From Bacteroides sp. (GTDB taxonomy: Bacteria; Bacillota; Clostridia; Oscillospirales; Ruminococcaceae): a stretch of 46,915 bases of DNA. The stretch lies in NCBI GenBank assembly GCA_023663265.1, contig JAMPHV010000012.1:1-46915 (forward strand), in the 5' to 3' direction. The notes under the pieces are model-generated. The model was given only the letters and a program-made list of their open reading frames with translations, had not been told where the DNA came from and searched no databases. This document shows, in pieces, positions 25,763 through 34,687 of the stretch. The position numbers and the translations under genes were made by a program. The first letter of the stretch is position 1. Each line of letters opens with the position of its first letter.

Positions 25763-28147
25763 TTAAGCTTTTTTTAAAAGCTCTCTTATTTTTCTGGGTA
25801 TAAAAGTAAAAAATCGACCGATCTTAAAGGAAAGCGAATCGTATATACCTGCGATCTCTCTGTTTTTCTTTTTTAACTCATCGTTTTTCTTTCTCAGCTC
25901 CGATTGAAGCTTATTGTACTGAGCAACGCCGTCGTAATGATCTCTTATCAACGTATCGCACATCATTTTTGTGGACGGAACAACCTTATTGCGGACATTG
26001 CCGATACTGTCAAATATCAAACGCCACTGCCTGCCTATATCAATGTTATACATTTCCTCAAGATACCTTCTGCCTTTATCGCCTACGGCTTTCAACCTGT
26101 TTTCATTGCTTAAAAGCTTAAATAATTCACTGACGGCGGCGTCGGTGTCTCTTTGTTTCACGGTGATTATTCCTTGATTGTTTTGATCGACGGCAAGATA
26201 AGGCAATTCGTACATAACTATGGGCATACCGAAGGAAAGCGCTTCGCAAAGCGTCATGGGAGCGCCTTCATGAGATGAACAGCTCAGAAAAATGCTGCAT
26301 GTTTTATAGTATGTTTCGACATCGCTTGTAAATCCCGTCATGATCACGTTATTTTCGAGCTCAAGCTTTGCGATACGGTTTTTAAGCGACTCTATGTATT
26401 TTTCATCGTCCGACGAGCCGACTATATATAATTTAGCGTCGGGCATTATTTTCACAAGCTCCCTCATTATGGTTATTGCGTCTTGAGGGTGCTTGGCTTC
26501 CTCGTTTAATCTGCACAAAAAAAGGATATTATGATTATTTCTCTCGGCGGGAGCGACCTCTGCCAAATCAAAGGTAAGCGGGTTTAATACCGTGTGAACG
26601 TTGAAGTTAAAATTTTTCCACCACATGGCGCTGGTATCGTCCAAGCAGACCACACCGTCGGCAAGACCCGCGAAAACGGGCACCGTGGTGAATTTGGCGT
26701 CGTTGTATCTGATAAAGCGCGTAAAAACGTTGTGCTCGTATATTACAAAGGGAACGTTAAGACCTTTGCAGACGCACATATCGTACAGCAGCACGTCCGA
26801 AAAGTAGGAATGATAGACCATGCAGTCCACCTTATGCTCATACAGAAGCTGCGCAAGGCTTTTTCCGCGGTTTACGTATTTACCGCGCTTGTTTTTTGAA
26901 AACGAATAGCCTATGGACACCCTTTCGGCATATTCGGGAATTTCATAATCGTTTTCTTCCCGAGGATAATCGGTGAAAACAACGACCTTATATCCGAGCT
27001 CATGCCAATAAGGTATAAGCTGAGCTATGACCCTCTGTATTCCGCCGTTGTCCATTCTGTGATAGTAGGTGCCTATGACGCGTATGTCGGCGCTCTTTTT
27101 TGTAACGGTAAAGGCTTTTGATCTCGATACCGCGTCGGCAAGCTCGATTTGCGCTCCCCATGTAAACTCCGCAAGCGCCGCCGAAAACCGCGCCTTGTCA
27201 AGTGGGCGCGTCCAGTACTCGGCGAACAGATCCAAGCCCTCGGCTTTATCAACTGACGATAAGCGAGTAAAGCTCCTTGCCGTATTGCGTATAAGCGAAA
27301 GGCGTGAATCCTCCATTATTTGCGCATAGTCTGCCGCCTCGCTCGGGCGCTCCTTCATTATTTCGGAAATAAAGTCCTCCGTGCGGACTTGTGCAAGGTA
27401 TTGCCTATAGCGTTCTATTGTCAGAGTATCTTGGCTGCCCTCCACTCCGAGACCGTGACTGTAATTATACAGCTTGTCCTCAACTCCGCGGTAGGTAAGG
27501 TCCTCCTTATGCCAACAAACCGCCCAGTACAGCGCCTTGTCCTGCCCTTTCGGAAGAACTCTGTCCGCTCCCCATTTCTCGATCACGGATTTAAGAAGCT
27601 TGGCGTTGAACATCTTATTCCATAAATGTCCCTCAAAGCTGTGTTCGATAAAGCTTTCAAATATATCTTTCCCTTGAAGCTCAACCAACGGAGGCTGCAA
27701 ATAATCAATATAATTTTGCATGCTTTTTTGGGGAATATTTCCGTAGTTTTCCACGTTGGTCCCGAAATGAAGTATATCTGCGGGAGACTCTTCCATCAGC
27801 TCATAAGCTCTTTCCACCGCATTTGGCTGAAGACTGTCGTCCGCGTCGGCAAACATAATATACTTTACGGAAGAGGATACGGATAAAATCCCTCTTGCTC
27901 TGCTGACCCATGCGCTGCTGTTTGTCTCGTTGCGCAAATAGTGAAAACGGCTGTCCGCTTCGCAATATTCCTTCATTATTTTGGGGCTATTATCCGTCGA
28001 GCAGTCGTCGGATAACCAAACCTCCCAAAAGACCGCGGTCTGGTTTTTTATACTGTCAAGGCAGGTGCGTATATAATTTTCATCGTTATATACGGGAATA
28101 ATTATTGCCACCAAAGGCAATTCATTGCTTGCGACGTTACGGTCCAT
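25763..28147 (-). CDS. bifunctional GT2-GT4 glycosyltransferase, copy 3
   Basis: The 794-residue protein fuses two transferases. Residues ~8-240 form a GT-A (GT2) domain with IIPVYNDENYIRTCLDS, DDCSTDNS and the metal-binding FADADDS. Residues ~350-720 form a GT-B (GT4) domain, starting at YHRMDNGGIQRVI and containing ILFLCRLNEEAKHP and the donor-binding HEGAPMTLCEALSFG (E-x7-E). The C-terminus has a short coiled coil of about two 14-residue units (from YNKLQSELRKKNDE) and a basic amphipathic helix SLSFKIGRFFTFIPRKIR that may touch the membrane. Two such active sites could add two sugars alternately. It closely resembles the gene upstream at protein and DNA level. Sugars used cannot be read from sequence. 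Confidence 0.88.
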   Translation of the reverse strand: MDRNVASNELPLVAIIIPVYNDENYIRTCLDSIKNQTAVFWEVWLSDDCSTDNSPKIMKEYCEADSRFHYLRNETNSSAWVSRARGILSVSSSVKYIMFADADDSLQPNAVERAYELMEESPADILHFGTNVENYGNIPQKSMQNYIDYLQPPLVELQGKDIFESFIEHSFEGHLWNKMFNAKLLKSVIEKWGADRVLPKGQDKALYWAVCWHKEDLTYRGVEDKLYNYSHGLGVEGSQDTLTIERYRQYLAQVRTEDFISEIMKERPSEAADYAQIMEDSRLSLIRNTARSFTRLSSVDKAEGLDLFAEYWTRPLDKARFSAALAEFTWGAQIELADAVSRSKAFTVTKKSADIRVIGTYYHRMDNGGIQRVIAQLIPYWHELGYKVVVFTDYPREENDYEIPEYAERVSIGYSFSKNKRGKYVNRGKSLAQLLYEHKVDCMVYHSYFSDVLLYDMCVCKGLNVPFVIYEHNVFTRFIRYNDAKFTTVPVFAGLADGVVCLDDTSAMWWKNFNFNVHTVLNPLTFDLAEVAPAERNNHNILFLCRLNEEAKHPQDAITIMRELVKIMPDAKLYIVGSSDDEKYIESLKNRIAKLELENNVIMTGFTSDVETYYKTCSIFLSCSSHEGAPMTLCEALSFGMPIVMYELPYLAVDQNNQGIITVKQRDTDAAVSELFKLLSNENRLKAVGDKGRRYLEEMYNIDIGRQWRLIFDSIGNVRNKVVPSTKMMCDTLIRDHYDGVAQYNKLQSELRKKNDELKKKNREIAGIYDSLSFKIGRFFTFIPRKIRELLKKA

Positions 28148-28169
28148 TTTTCGGTTTTCCGCCTTTCGG

Positions 28170-30869
28170 TTATTTTTTGAGCTTTCTTAACGCTGCTCTT
28201 ATCTTTCTCGGTATAAAAGTGAAAAATCTGCCGATTTTAAATGAAAGGGAATTGCGGATATTTTTAATTTCCTTGTTTTTTCTGTTCAGCTCGGAGCATT
28301 TTTTATCAAATTCGGTCCGAAGATCGTTTATTTCCCTGCTTTTTTTATTGGCTTCGGCTTGAAGCTTACCTAACTCATAGATTTTTCTGTTGAGATCGGC
28401 TTGAAGAACGGCTGCTTCATCGTATTGCTTTTCAAGCTCGGTCTTTGTCTTGTTTAATTCGCTGTGAAGCTTTTCGGATTCGCTGCATTTATCATCAAGG
28501 TCGGCTTTTACCTTGTTTAATTCGCCGATCTTAACGCTTAAATCGTCTTGCAGCTTGTTTAAGGATTCGGTTTGTTTATTATATTCGGCTTGAAGCTTAT
28601 TAAAATCGCTGCGTTTTTCTTTAAAGTCATTTTGCAGCTTTTTATGCTCCGAGGCGCCTTCGCGGTAATCATTTATAAGAGTATCGCACATCATTTTTGT
28701 TTCGGGAAAAGAAACCCGAGTATCGCCTATACTGTTAAATATTTCGCGCCACTGCGCGCTTATATCGGTGCGGTACAATTCCTCGATATATTTTCTGCCC
28801 TTATCGCCTGTTTCGATCAGCTTGTCTCTGTTGTTAAAAAGCTCGTATATCACTTTTACGGCGGCGGCTGTGTCTCTCTGCTTTACGGTGATCAGCCCTG
28901 GATTGCTGCGAACAACGGCAAGGTAGGGCAATTCATACATAACTACGGGTATATTAAAGGAAAGCGCTTCGCAAAGCGTCAGACAAAAACCCTCATAAGG
29001 TGAACAAATAAGAAAAACACTGCACATTTTATAGTATTTTTCAACTTCCTTTGTATAGCCCGTTAAAATCACATTGTTTTCAAGCTTCAGCTTTGCGATT
29101 CGATCGTTAAGCCTTTTCAAATATCTTTCGCTTTCGGGCTCACCGACCATATACAATTTGGCGTCGGGCATGATCTTCACAAGGTCTCTGATCACGGTGA
29201 CAGCGTCGTGGGGGTGCTTGTCGTTTTCGCTTAGTCGGCATAAAAACAGTATGTTATGATTATTTCTTTCGGCGGGAGAAGCTTCGGATAAATTAAAGGT
29301 GAGCGGATTCAGTACGGTGTGCACGTTGCGGTTAAAGTGTTTCCACCACATCGCGCTGGCATCGTCCAAGCATATTATTCCATCGGCAATACCGATAAAA
29401 CGGGGAATCGACGCAAATCTGGCGTCGTTTTTTCGGGTAAGCAGTGAAAAAGTATTATGAGTATGCAATATAAACGGAATATTAAGACTTTTGCACAGCA
29501 GCATTTCATACAGCAGTATCTCGTTGTAATGCGAATGATAGACCATACAATCCACATGATATTCATTTAGGAGTCGCGAAAAGCTTATGCCTCTTTTAAA
29601 ATAGCTATTGTCGCTGCTTTTATAGCTGTAACCTATATCTGCTCTCGTAACATATTCCGGAATTTCGTAATCGTCCTCTTCCTTGGGAAAATCGGTAAAC
29701 AGCACTATCTCATATCCCAACTCATGCCAATAACGAACTAACCGCGTTATGACATTTTCTATGCCTCCGTTTTTCAATCTATGGTAGTAGGTGCCTATTA
29801 CACGTATATCCGCTCCTTTTTTTGTCACGGTGTACGCATTGGAGGCGGAAACCGCTTCCGCAAGCTCAAGCTGAGTTTCCCACGTATATTCCGCCAAGGC
29901 AGCGGTAAACCATGCTTTGTCAAGCGGACTTGTCCAGTATTCGGAGAACATATCCAAGCCGTCGGGCTTATCGGACGACAGCAGGCGCGAAAACCCCTTT
30001 GCCGTATTATTGATCAAATTCAGCCGCGATTTTTCCATGATTTGCGTATATTTTTCCGCGCTGTCGGAATGCTCCTCCATTATTTCGGAGATAAGGCTTT
30101 CGGCTTGTGACTGATCGAGATACTGTTTATATTGCTCTAAGGTGATATCGCTTTGACCTCCCTCGAGACCCTTTCCGTAGCTGTAATTATACAGTCTTTC
30201 CTCAGAGCCGCGGTAGGTTAGGTCGTTTTTGTGCCAGCAGATCGCCCAGTACAAAGCCTTATCTTCTGCCTTATAAAGAACCCTGTCGGTTCCCCATTTA
30301 TTTATAACGGATCTGATCAGCTCGGCGTTAAACGCTTTATTCCATAAATGCCCCTCAAATTTACGTTCCGCGAAGCTTTCAAATACCGACCTTCCTTTAA
30401 GCTCGGTCAACGGAGGATTTAAATAGTCGGAATATGCTTGTATGCGCTTGCCCGAGATGCTCGCAAAATTTTCCACATTTGTTCCGAAGTGTAGTATATC
30501 TGCGTGGGATTCTTCCATAAGCGCATAAACTCGCTCCACCGCATTTGGCTGTAAGCTGTCGTCCGCGTCGGCGAACATTATATATTTTACGGAGGGAGAA
30601 ACGGATAAGATGCCTCTTGCTCTGCTTTTCCATTGACCGCAGTTTATTTCGTTTCGCAAGTAATGAAAACGGCTGTCAGTATTGCAGTATTCTTTCATTA
30701 TATCGCCGCATTTGTCGGTCGAACAGTCGTCTGTCAGCCAAACCTCCCAAAATGGCACGGTTTGGTTTTTTATACTGTCAAGACAGATACGGATATAATT
30801 TTCATCGTTATATACGGGAACAATTATTGCCACTGACGGTGATTCATGGCTTGCAATACCGTTATCCAT
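28170..30869 (-). CDS. bifunctional GT2-GT4 glycosyltransferase with extended coiled coil, copy 2
   Basis: This 899-residue paralogue has the same two domains: GT2 at ~8-240 (IVPVYNDENYIRICLDS, DDCSTDKC, ADADDS) and GT4 at ~350-715 (YHRLKNGGIENVI, ILFLCRLSENDKHP, PYEGFCLTLCEALSFN). It differs by a long coiled coil at ~742-867 made of nine 14-residue units, for example LNKLQDDLSVKIGE and LNKVKADLDDKCSE, before the shared terminal helix SLSFKIGRFFTFIPRKIR. At roughly 0.15 nm per residue a 126-residue helix would span near 19 nm. Coiled coils set chain length in the O9a system (WbdD); a similar ruler role is possible here. The donor-site loop differs from both paralogues (CLTL for APMTL), so specificity may differ. 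Confidence 0.88.
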   Translation of the reverse strand: MDNGIASHESPSVAIIVPVYNDENYIRICLDSIKNQTVPFWEVWLTDDCSTDKCGDIMKEYCNTDSRFHYLRNEINCGQWKSRARGILSVSPSVKYIMFADADDSLQPNAVERVYALMEESHADILHFGTNVENFASISGKRIQAYSDYLNPPLTELKGRSVFESFAERKFEGHLWNKAFNAELIRSVINKWGTDRVLYKAEDKALYWAICWHKNDLTYRGSEERLYNYSYGKGLEGGQSDITLEQYKQYLDQSQAESLISEIMEEHSDSAEKYTQIMEKSRLNLINNTAKGFSRLLSSDKPDGLDMFSEYWTSPLDKAWFTAALAEYTWETQLELAEAVSASNAYTVTKKGADIRVIGTYYHRLKNGGIENVITRLVRYWHELGYEIVLFTDFPKEEDDYEIPEYVTRADIGYSYKSSDNSYFKRGISFSRLLNEYHVDCMVYHSHYNEILLYEMLLCKSLNIPFILHTHNTFSLLTRKNDARFASIPRFIGIADGIICLDDASAMWWKHFNRNVHTVLNPLTFNLSEASPAERNNHNILFLCRLSENDKHPHDAVTVIRDLVKIMPDAKLYMVGEPESERYLKRLNDRIAKLKLENNVILTGYTKEVEKYYKMCSVFLICSPYEGFCLTLCEALSFNIPVVMYELPYLAVVRSNPGLITVKQRDTAAAVKVIYELFNNRDKLIETGDKGRKYIEELYRTDISAQWREIFNSIGDTRVSFPETKMMCDTLINDYREGASEHKKLQNDFKEKRSDFNKLQAEYNKQTESLNKLQDDLSVKIGELNKVKADLDDKCSESEKLHSELNKTKTELEKQYDEAAVLQADLNRKIYELGKLQAEANKKSREINDLRTEFDKKCSELNRKNKEIKNIRNSLSFKIGRFFTFIPRKIRAALRKLKK
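28269..28646 (-). repeat. nine degenerate 42-bp tandem repeats coding a coiled coil
   Basis: The segment is exactly 9 x 42 bp in the coding frame and encodes 14-residue units that mostly begin with Leu, Phe or a basic residue followed by Asn/Glu-Lys and end in Glu or Asp. Two heptads per unit give a regular coiled coil. The paralogous gene downstream keeps only about two units at the same place, which points to expansion or contraction by unit duplication. Confidence 0.75.
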
Positions 30870-30874
30870 ATCCT

Positions 30875-33217
30875 TTATCCTTCCGTTATTTTCTCAAAGA
30901 CCCTTTTTACCGTACGCTTTAGTCCGAATTGCCTGTAATACCTCTTTATTTTTCGCCGCAGGCTGATCTGCTCGGGCTTTCCATCTCCGCAGCCTGCCAA
31001 ATAATCGTTAACTATGATATCGGCAGCTTCCGACATAGGGTTATCCGTAATTTTATGTTCGATTATATTTTCGTTTTTAAGCGAGTCGAATATTTGCTCC
31101 CATTTCTCGCCAATATCGTATGAATACATTTTTTTCGTAAAGCTTTTTCCCTTTTTTCCCGTTTCCTTAAGAAGACCGTCATCCGCAAACAGCCTGCATA
31201 TTGCGTCTGCCGCAGATATTTTGTCGTTTTGCGGGACGCTGATTATTCCGGGATTCCCTTTAACTATCTCCAAATAGGGGAGCTCGTACATAACTACGGG
31301 CATACCAAAGGAAAGCGCCTCGCAAAGCGTCATAGGAGCGCCCTCATGAGACGAGCAGCTAAGAAAAACGCCGCATTCTCTGTAATATTTTTCCACGTCC
31401 TTTGTGAAGCCGACAAAAAATATATTATTGTCAAGACCGCGTTTTGAAACGCTTTTTTTGAGCGTCTTAACATAATCCTCGTCTCCGCTTCCGACTATAT
31501 ACATTTTAGCGTCGGGGAACCGTTTTACGACCAGCTCGGCAATATCCGCCGCATGGTCGGGTCTTTTGTGCTTTTTTTCAAGACGGCATAAGAACAGTAT
31601 GCTACGGCTTCTGTCCGACAATGGTTCACTTGCGTTCGGGCGGAAGGTAGGCGGATTAAGCACCTTATAGGTATTGGGGTTAAAGCACCTCCACCATTGC
31701 GCGCTTGTTTCGTCGAGGCAAACCACGGCGTCTGACAGCCGAGAGAATTTCGGTATAGTGGAAAATTTCGGATCGCCGTACAGAAGATACCGCGAAAAAA
31801 CATTGTGAACATAAAGCACAAACGGCACGCTGACCGCTTTGCATATACAAGCGTCATAGAGCAGCACATCGGAGAAATAGGAATGATACACCATACAGTC
31901 AACGTTGTATTGTTTAAGTAAATGCGCTAAATTTTTTCCGCGCTCCGCATAATTTTCGGTTCTGCAGGCGGAAATCGGACGGCTTGTTTTTACTCTGACA
32001 ACATAGCTCGGGAGGGGATAATCATCGGGAGAGGGTTCGCAATCCGTAAATAAAACCACGCCGTATCCCTTGCCGTGCCATATTTCGGTAAGCAGCGAAA
32101 TGACGCGCTGTATACCTCCGTTATCCATACGGTGATAAAACGTACCGACAACCTTGATCTCCTTTTTAAGAGGGGAGCTTAAGAAGTCGGAGCTGTATAA
32201 AACATCGGAAATTTCCGATTGACGCTTTCGGGAAAATTCTGCCAGTGCGCAGACTATATCGGTCTTATCCGTTTCTTTATTCCAATAATCGGTTATTATG
32301 TTAAACCCCGCGACCATATCGTTACGGCTCAGTCGCAGCAGATTTCTGACGCTGTGGCGGATAAGGTTATATCTTGATTTTTCCAAGATCGGGTCAAGGC
32401 TTGGATCATAGATCGGCGAGCGTTTTGCGATCTCGTCAATTTTATTTTCGGATAATGCCTGTGAAAAAAATTTTTTGCACTCCTCAAGCGATATGCCGCC
32501 TTCGGTGCCTTCCGTACCGCGACCGTAATTATAGTTGTACAGCCTGTGTTTTACTCCGCGGTAGGTAAGCTCGCCTTCCGTGCAGCATACCGCCCAGTAC
32601 AGGACCTTGTCCTGAGCCTTGGGCAGATTTATTTCGGCTCCGATGTCTTCTATTACTTTTTTCAGCAGGGAAGCCTTGAACATTTTGTTCCACAAGTGAC
32701 CTTCAAAATCGCTTTCAACAAAGCTTTTCAATATATCGGCGCCCTTGAGTACGGTTATTTGGGGCTGAAGGTATCTGTCATAGCGTATGATACGTTCCTT
32801 TGAAATATCGCCGCAATTTACAACGTTTGTTCCGAAGTGAACAATATCAACGGGAGTTTTTTTTATTATTGCGAAAAGCCGTTCAACGGCGTCGGGTCGG
32901 AGCGTATCGTCCGCATCGGCAAACATTATATATTCAACGCTCGGAGAAACGGCTAAAATGCCTTTTGCGCGGGCGGTCCATGCGCTCAGATTCTCATTGC
33001 TGCGGATCAGATGGAAACGGTTATCGTTATTTTGATATTCCTCGGCTATTTCGGCGCTTTTATCCTTTGAGCAGTCATCGACTATCCATGCTTCCCAAAA
33101 GGGAGCCGTTTGACATTTAATGCTGTCCAAACAGCCGCGGATATACTTTTCGTCGTTATATGAGGGAACGATTATTGCTATAACGGGAACGCCGATATTT
33201 TTTTGTTCCGATCTCAT
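30875..33217 (-). CDS. bifunctional GT2-GT4 glycosyltransferase, copy 1
   Basis: About 780 residues with the same plan as the two genes downstream but more diverged. The GT2 part has IIVPSYNDEKYIRGCLDS, DDCSKDKSAE and FADADDTLR; the GT4 part has FYHRMDNGGIQRVIS, SILFLCRLEKKHKRP and HEGAPMTLCEALSFG. It lacks both the coiled coil and the shared terminal helix; its tail is strongly basic instead (ISLRRKIKRYYRQFG). I chose the ATG at 33217 over an in-frame ATG at 33256 because AAAGGGGG sits about ten bases before it and homology begins shortly after. It is the least similar of the three paralogues, suggesting an older duplication. Confidence 0.88.
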   Translation of the reverse strand: MRSEQKNIGVPVIAIIVPSYNDEKYIRGCLDSIKCQTAPFWEAWIVDDCSKDKSAEIAEEYQNNDNRFHLIRSNENLSAWTARAKGILAVSPSVEYIMFADADDTLRPDAVERLFAIIKKTPVDIVHFGTNVVNCGDISKERIIRYDRYLQPQITVLKGADILKSFVESDFEGHLWNKMFKASLLKKVIEDIGAEINLPKAQDKVLYWAVCCTEGELTYRGVKHRLYNYNYGRGTEGTEGGISLEECKKFFSQALSENKIDEIAKRSPIYDPSLDPILEKSRYNLIRHSVRNLLRLSRNDMVAGFNIITDYWNKETDKTDIVCALAEFSRKRQSEISDVLYSSDFLSSPLKKEIKVVGTFYHRMDNGGIQRVISLLTEIWHGKGYGVVLFTDCEPSPDDYPLPSYVVRVKTSRPISACRTENYAERGKNLAHLLKQYNVDCMVYHSYFSDVLLYDACICKAVSVPFVLYVHNVFSRYLLYGDPKFSTIPKFSRLSDAVVCLDETSAQWWRCFNPNTYKVLNPPTFRPNASEPLSDRSRSILFLCRLEKKHKRPDHAADIAELVVKRFPDAKMYIVGSGDEDYVKTLKKSVSKRGLDNNIFFVGFTKDVEKYYRECGVFLSCSSHEGAPMTLCEALSFGMPVVMYELPYLEIVKGNPGIISVPQNDKISAADAICRLFADDGLLKETGKKGKSFTKKMYSYDIGEKWEQIFDSLKNENIIEHKITDNPMSEAADIIVNDYLAGCGDGKPEQISLRRKIKRYYRQFGLKRTVKRVFEKITEG

Positions 33218-33265
33218 AACAATTATTCCCCCTTTGTAAGATATTTCGGAGGTCAAACCGTATGA

Positions 33266-34459
33266 TCAAGTCTTATCCTTATCCGACAGTATCTTTTCGT
33301 TGTTATTGCATTCGGCGCCTTGCCCGTATTTTTGCAGCATTGCAATTATCTGCGCATTGGCTTCGGACAACTCGTCAAGCTTTATTTCGAGCTCCGAAAC
33401 AGAGCGTTTAACGTCTCCGAGCTCTCGGTTGAATATATTAACGGGAGGGGGGACTATCCTTTTCAAAAAAGCTCGGAGCCTTTGGTTCATAAGATATCCA
33501 CGATATGTGCCTCCGACGATTTTTTTGTAAAGCTTATAATCTCTTGGGTCGTAATTGCCTTTCTCCAGCGCGTCGAAATTGAATTTGGGAAACCACTCCT
33601 TTTTCATAAGGCTAAAGCACTTTTTCTGCGGCTCTCCCGCAAGCGTAGTGAAATGCCATAGCCAAAAATTCAAGACCCAACGGTAAAACGAGCTTTGGTA
33701 CAATTCCCACAGGCGGTTGTCCTTCATCATTTCGGAAAATATCATAACAGCGTTATAAGGGGACTCGATATGCGACGACCTGGAATTTGACACGGAGGAG
33801 CTTCTGTTCATTCTTCTGTGAACAAGGACCTTGTCGATAACGCTGATCTTTTTAGCCAAAACAAGCGCTTCAAAAACAAAAACCAAATCCTGCGAGTTTG
33901 GGAGATCGGGATATTTCAAGCCGTGTCGTCTGACGAAATCCGTTCTGAACATTTTATCCCAGGGCCACCCTTGAAACAGTTGAAACAAAACGTCGGATTT
34001 ATCCGAGGGAGAAAAGGTCAAACCTTCGTTAAGCATTCCAATGGGCATTTTCCATTCGGAAAAAAGTGTTTCCCCCGTGATATTATCAAAGGAATCCGCG
34101 CGGCAAACAACCATATCTGCGTTTGCGTCCCTTATTTCCCGTACCATACGCTCAAGCATGGACGGTTCAAACAAATCGTCGGAATCGAGAAAGATCACAT
34201 ATTCGCCGACAGCTTCCTTCAACCCATGATTACGGGCGCTTCCGGGACCGCGGTTTTCTTGGGAAAGAAATTTTACTCTCGGATCCGCAGCCGCATATTT
34301 TTTCAGTATTTCCGCGGACATATCCGTCGAACCGTCGTCGACGCATATAATTTCCGTTTCACGAAGGGTTTGACGCAAAAGGCGTTCAAGACATGCTCCC
34401 AAGCTTCTTTCGGAATTATAGACCGGTATCACTACGGAAACAATACAATCATTTTTCAT
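33266..34459 (-). CDS. GT2 family glycosyltransferase
   Basis: A 397-residue enzyme with a GT-A domain in the first ~230 residues: SVVIPVYNSERSLGACLERLL, VDDGSTDMS near residue 40, the GPGSARNHGL stretch near 80 and FLDSDDLF near 100. The rest is helical and ends in a short predicted coiled coil (ELEIKLDELSEANAQI). No membrane helix is visible, so it is probably cytoplasmic or peripheral. It is the first gene of the - strand operon. The start at 34459 was chosen over ATGs at 34468 and 34495, because AAAAGGA is correctly spaced only for this one. Linkage and donor unknown; it may start the chain on a lipid acceptor. Confidence 0.88.
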   Translation of the reverse strand: MKNDCIVSVVIPVYNSERSLGACLERLLRQTLRETEIICVDDGSTDMSAEILKKYAAADPRVKFLSQENRGPGSARNHGLKEAVGEYVIFLDSDDLFEPSMLERMVREIRDANADMVVCRADSFDNITGETLFSEWKMPIGMLNEGLTFSPSDKSDVLFQLFQGWPWDKMFRTDFVRRHGLKYPDLPNSQDLVFVFEALVLAKKISVIDKVLVHRRMNRSSSVSNSRSSHIESPYNAVMIFSEMMKDNRLWELYQSSFYRWVLNFWLWHFTTLAGEPQKKCFSLMKKEWFPKFNFDALEKGNYDPRDYKLYKKIVGGTYRGYLMNQRLRAFLKRIVPPPVNIFNRELGDVKRSVSELEIKLDELSEANAQIIAMLQKYGQGAECNNNEKILSDKDKT

Positions 34460-34538
34460 AACGCACATTCCTTTTTCCGAAGCAGCCAAATTCAATCGCG
34501 CCGTATATCGCCTCTACAAAACGCATAATAACTTAATT

Positions 34539-34568
34539 ATTATATCATATTTGGGCTAAATTTGTCAA
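34539..34568 (-). promoter_or_regulatory. sigma-A promoter of the polysaccharide export operon
   Basis: On the minus strand TTGACA (34568-34563) and TATAAT (34544-34539) are separated by 18 bases. Both boxes match the consensus fully. The transcript would start near 34532 and have about 70 leader bases before the ATG at 34459. With the terminator at 12702-12751 this defines a transcription unit of nearly 22 kb. Confidence 0.82.
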
Positions 34569-34628
34569 GTCCTTTTATTGAACGCTTCACAGCCTGTTTG
34601 TCAAACATAACAATAATATTTTTTTACA

Positions 34629-34687
34629 AAATCAATAAAAAACAAACCAACAGCCGTTTTGTCCGTTCGTTTGTTTCTTATTGATTT
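34629..34687 (-). terminator. probable terminator of the pfkA operon
   Basis: A 19-bp inverted repeat (34629-34647 against 34669-34687, one G-U type mismatch on the transcript) begins at the stop codon of the hypothetical gene and has a 21-base loop. The stem is AT-rich and the following U run is broken, so it should be weaker than the one at 12702. Its place between this gene and the next promoter supports the call. Confidence 0.5.
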
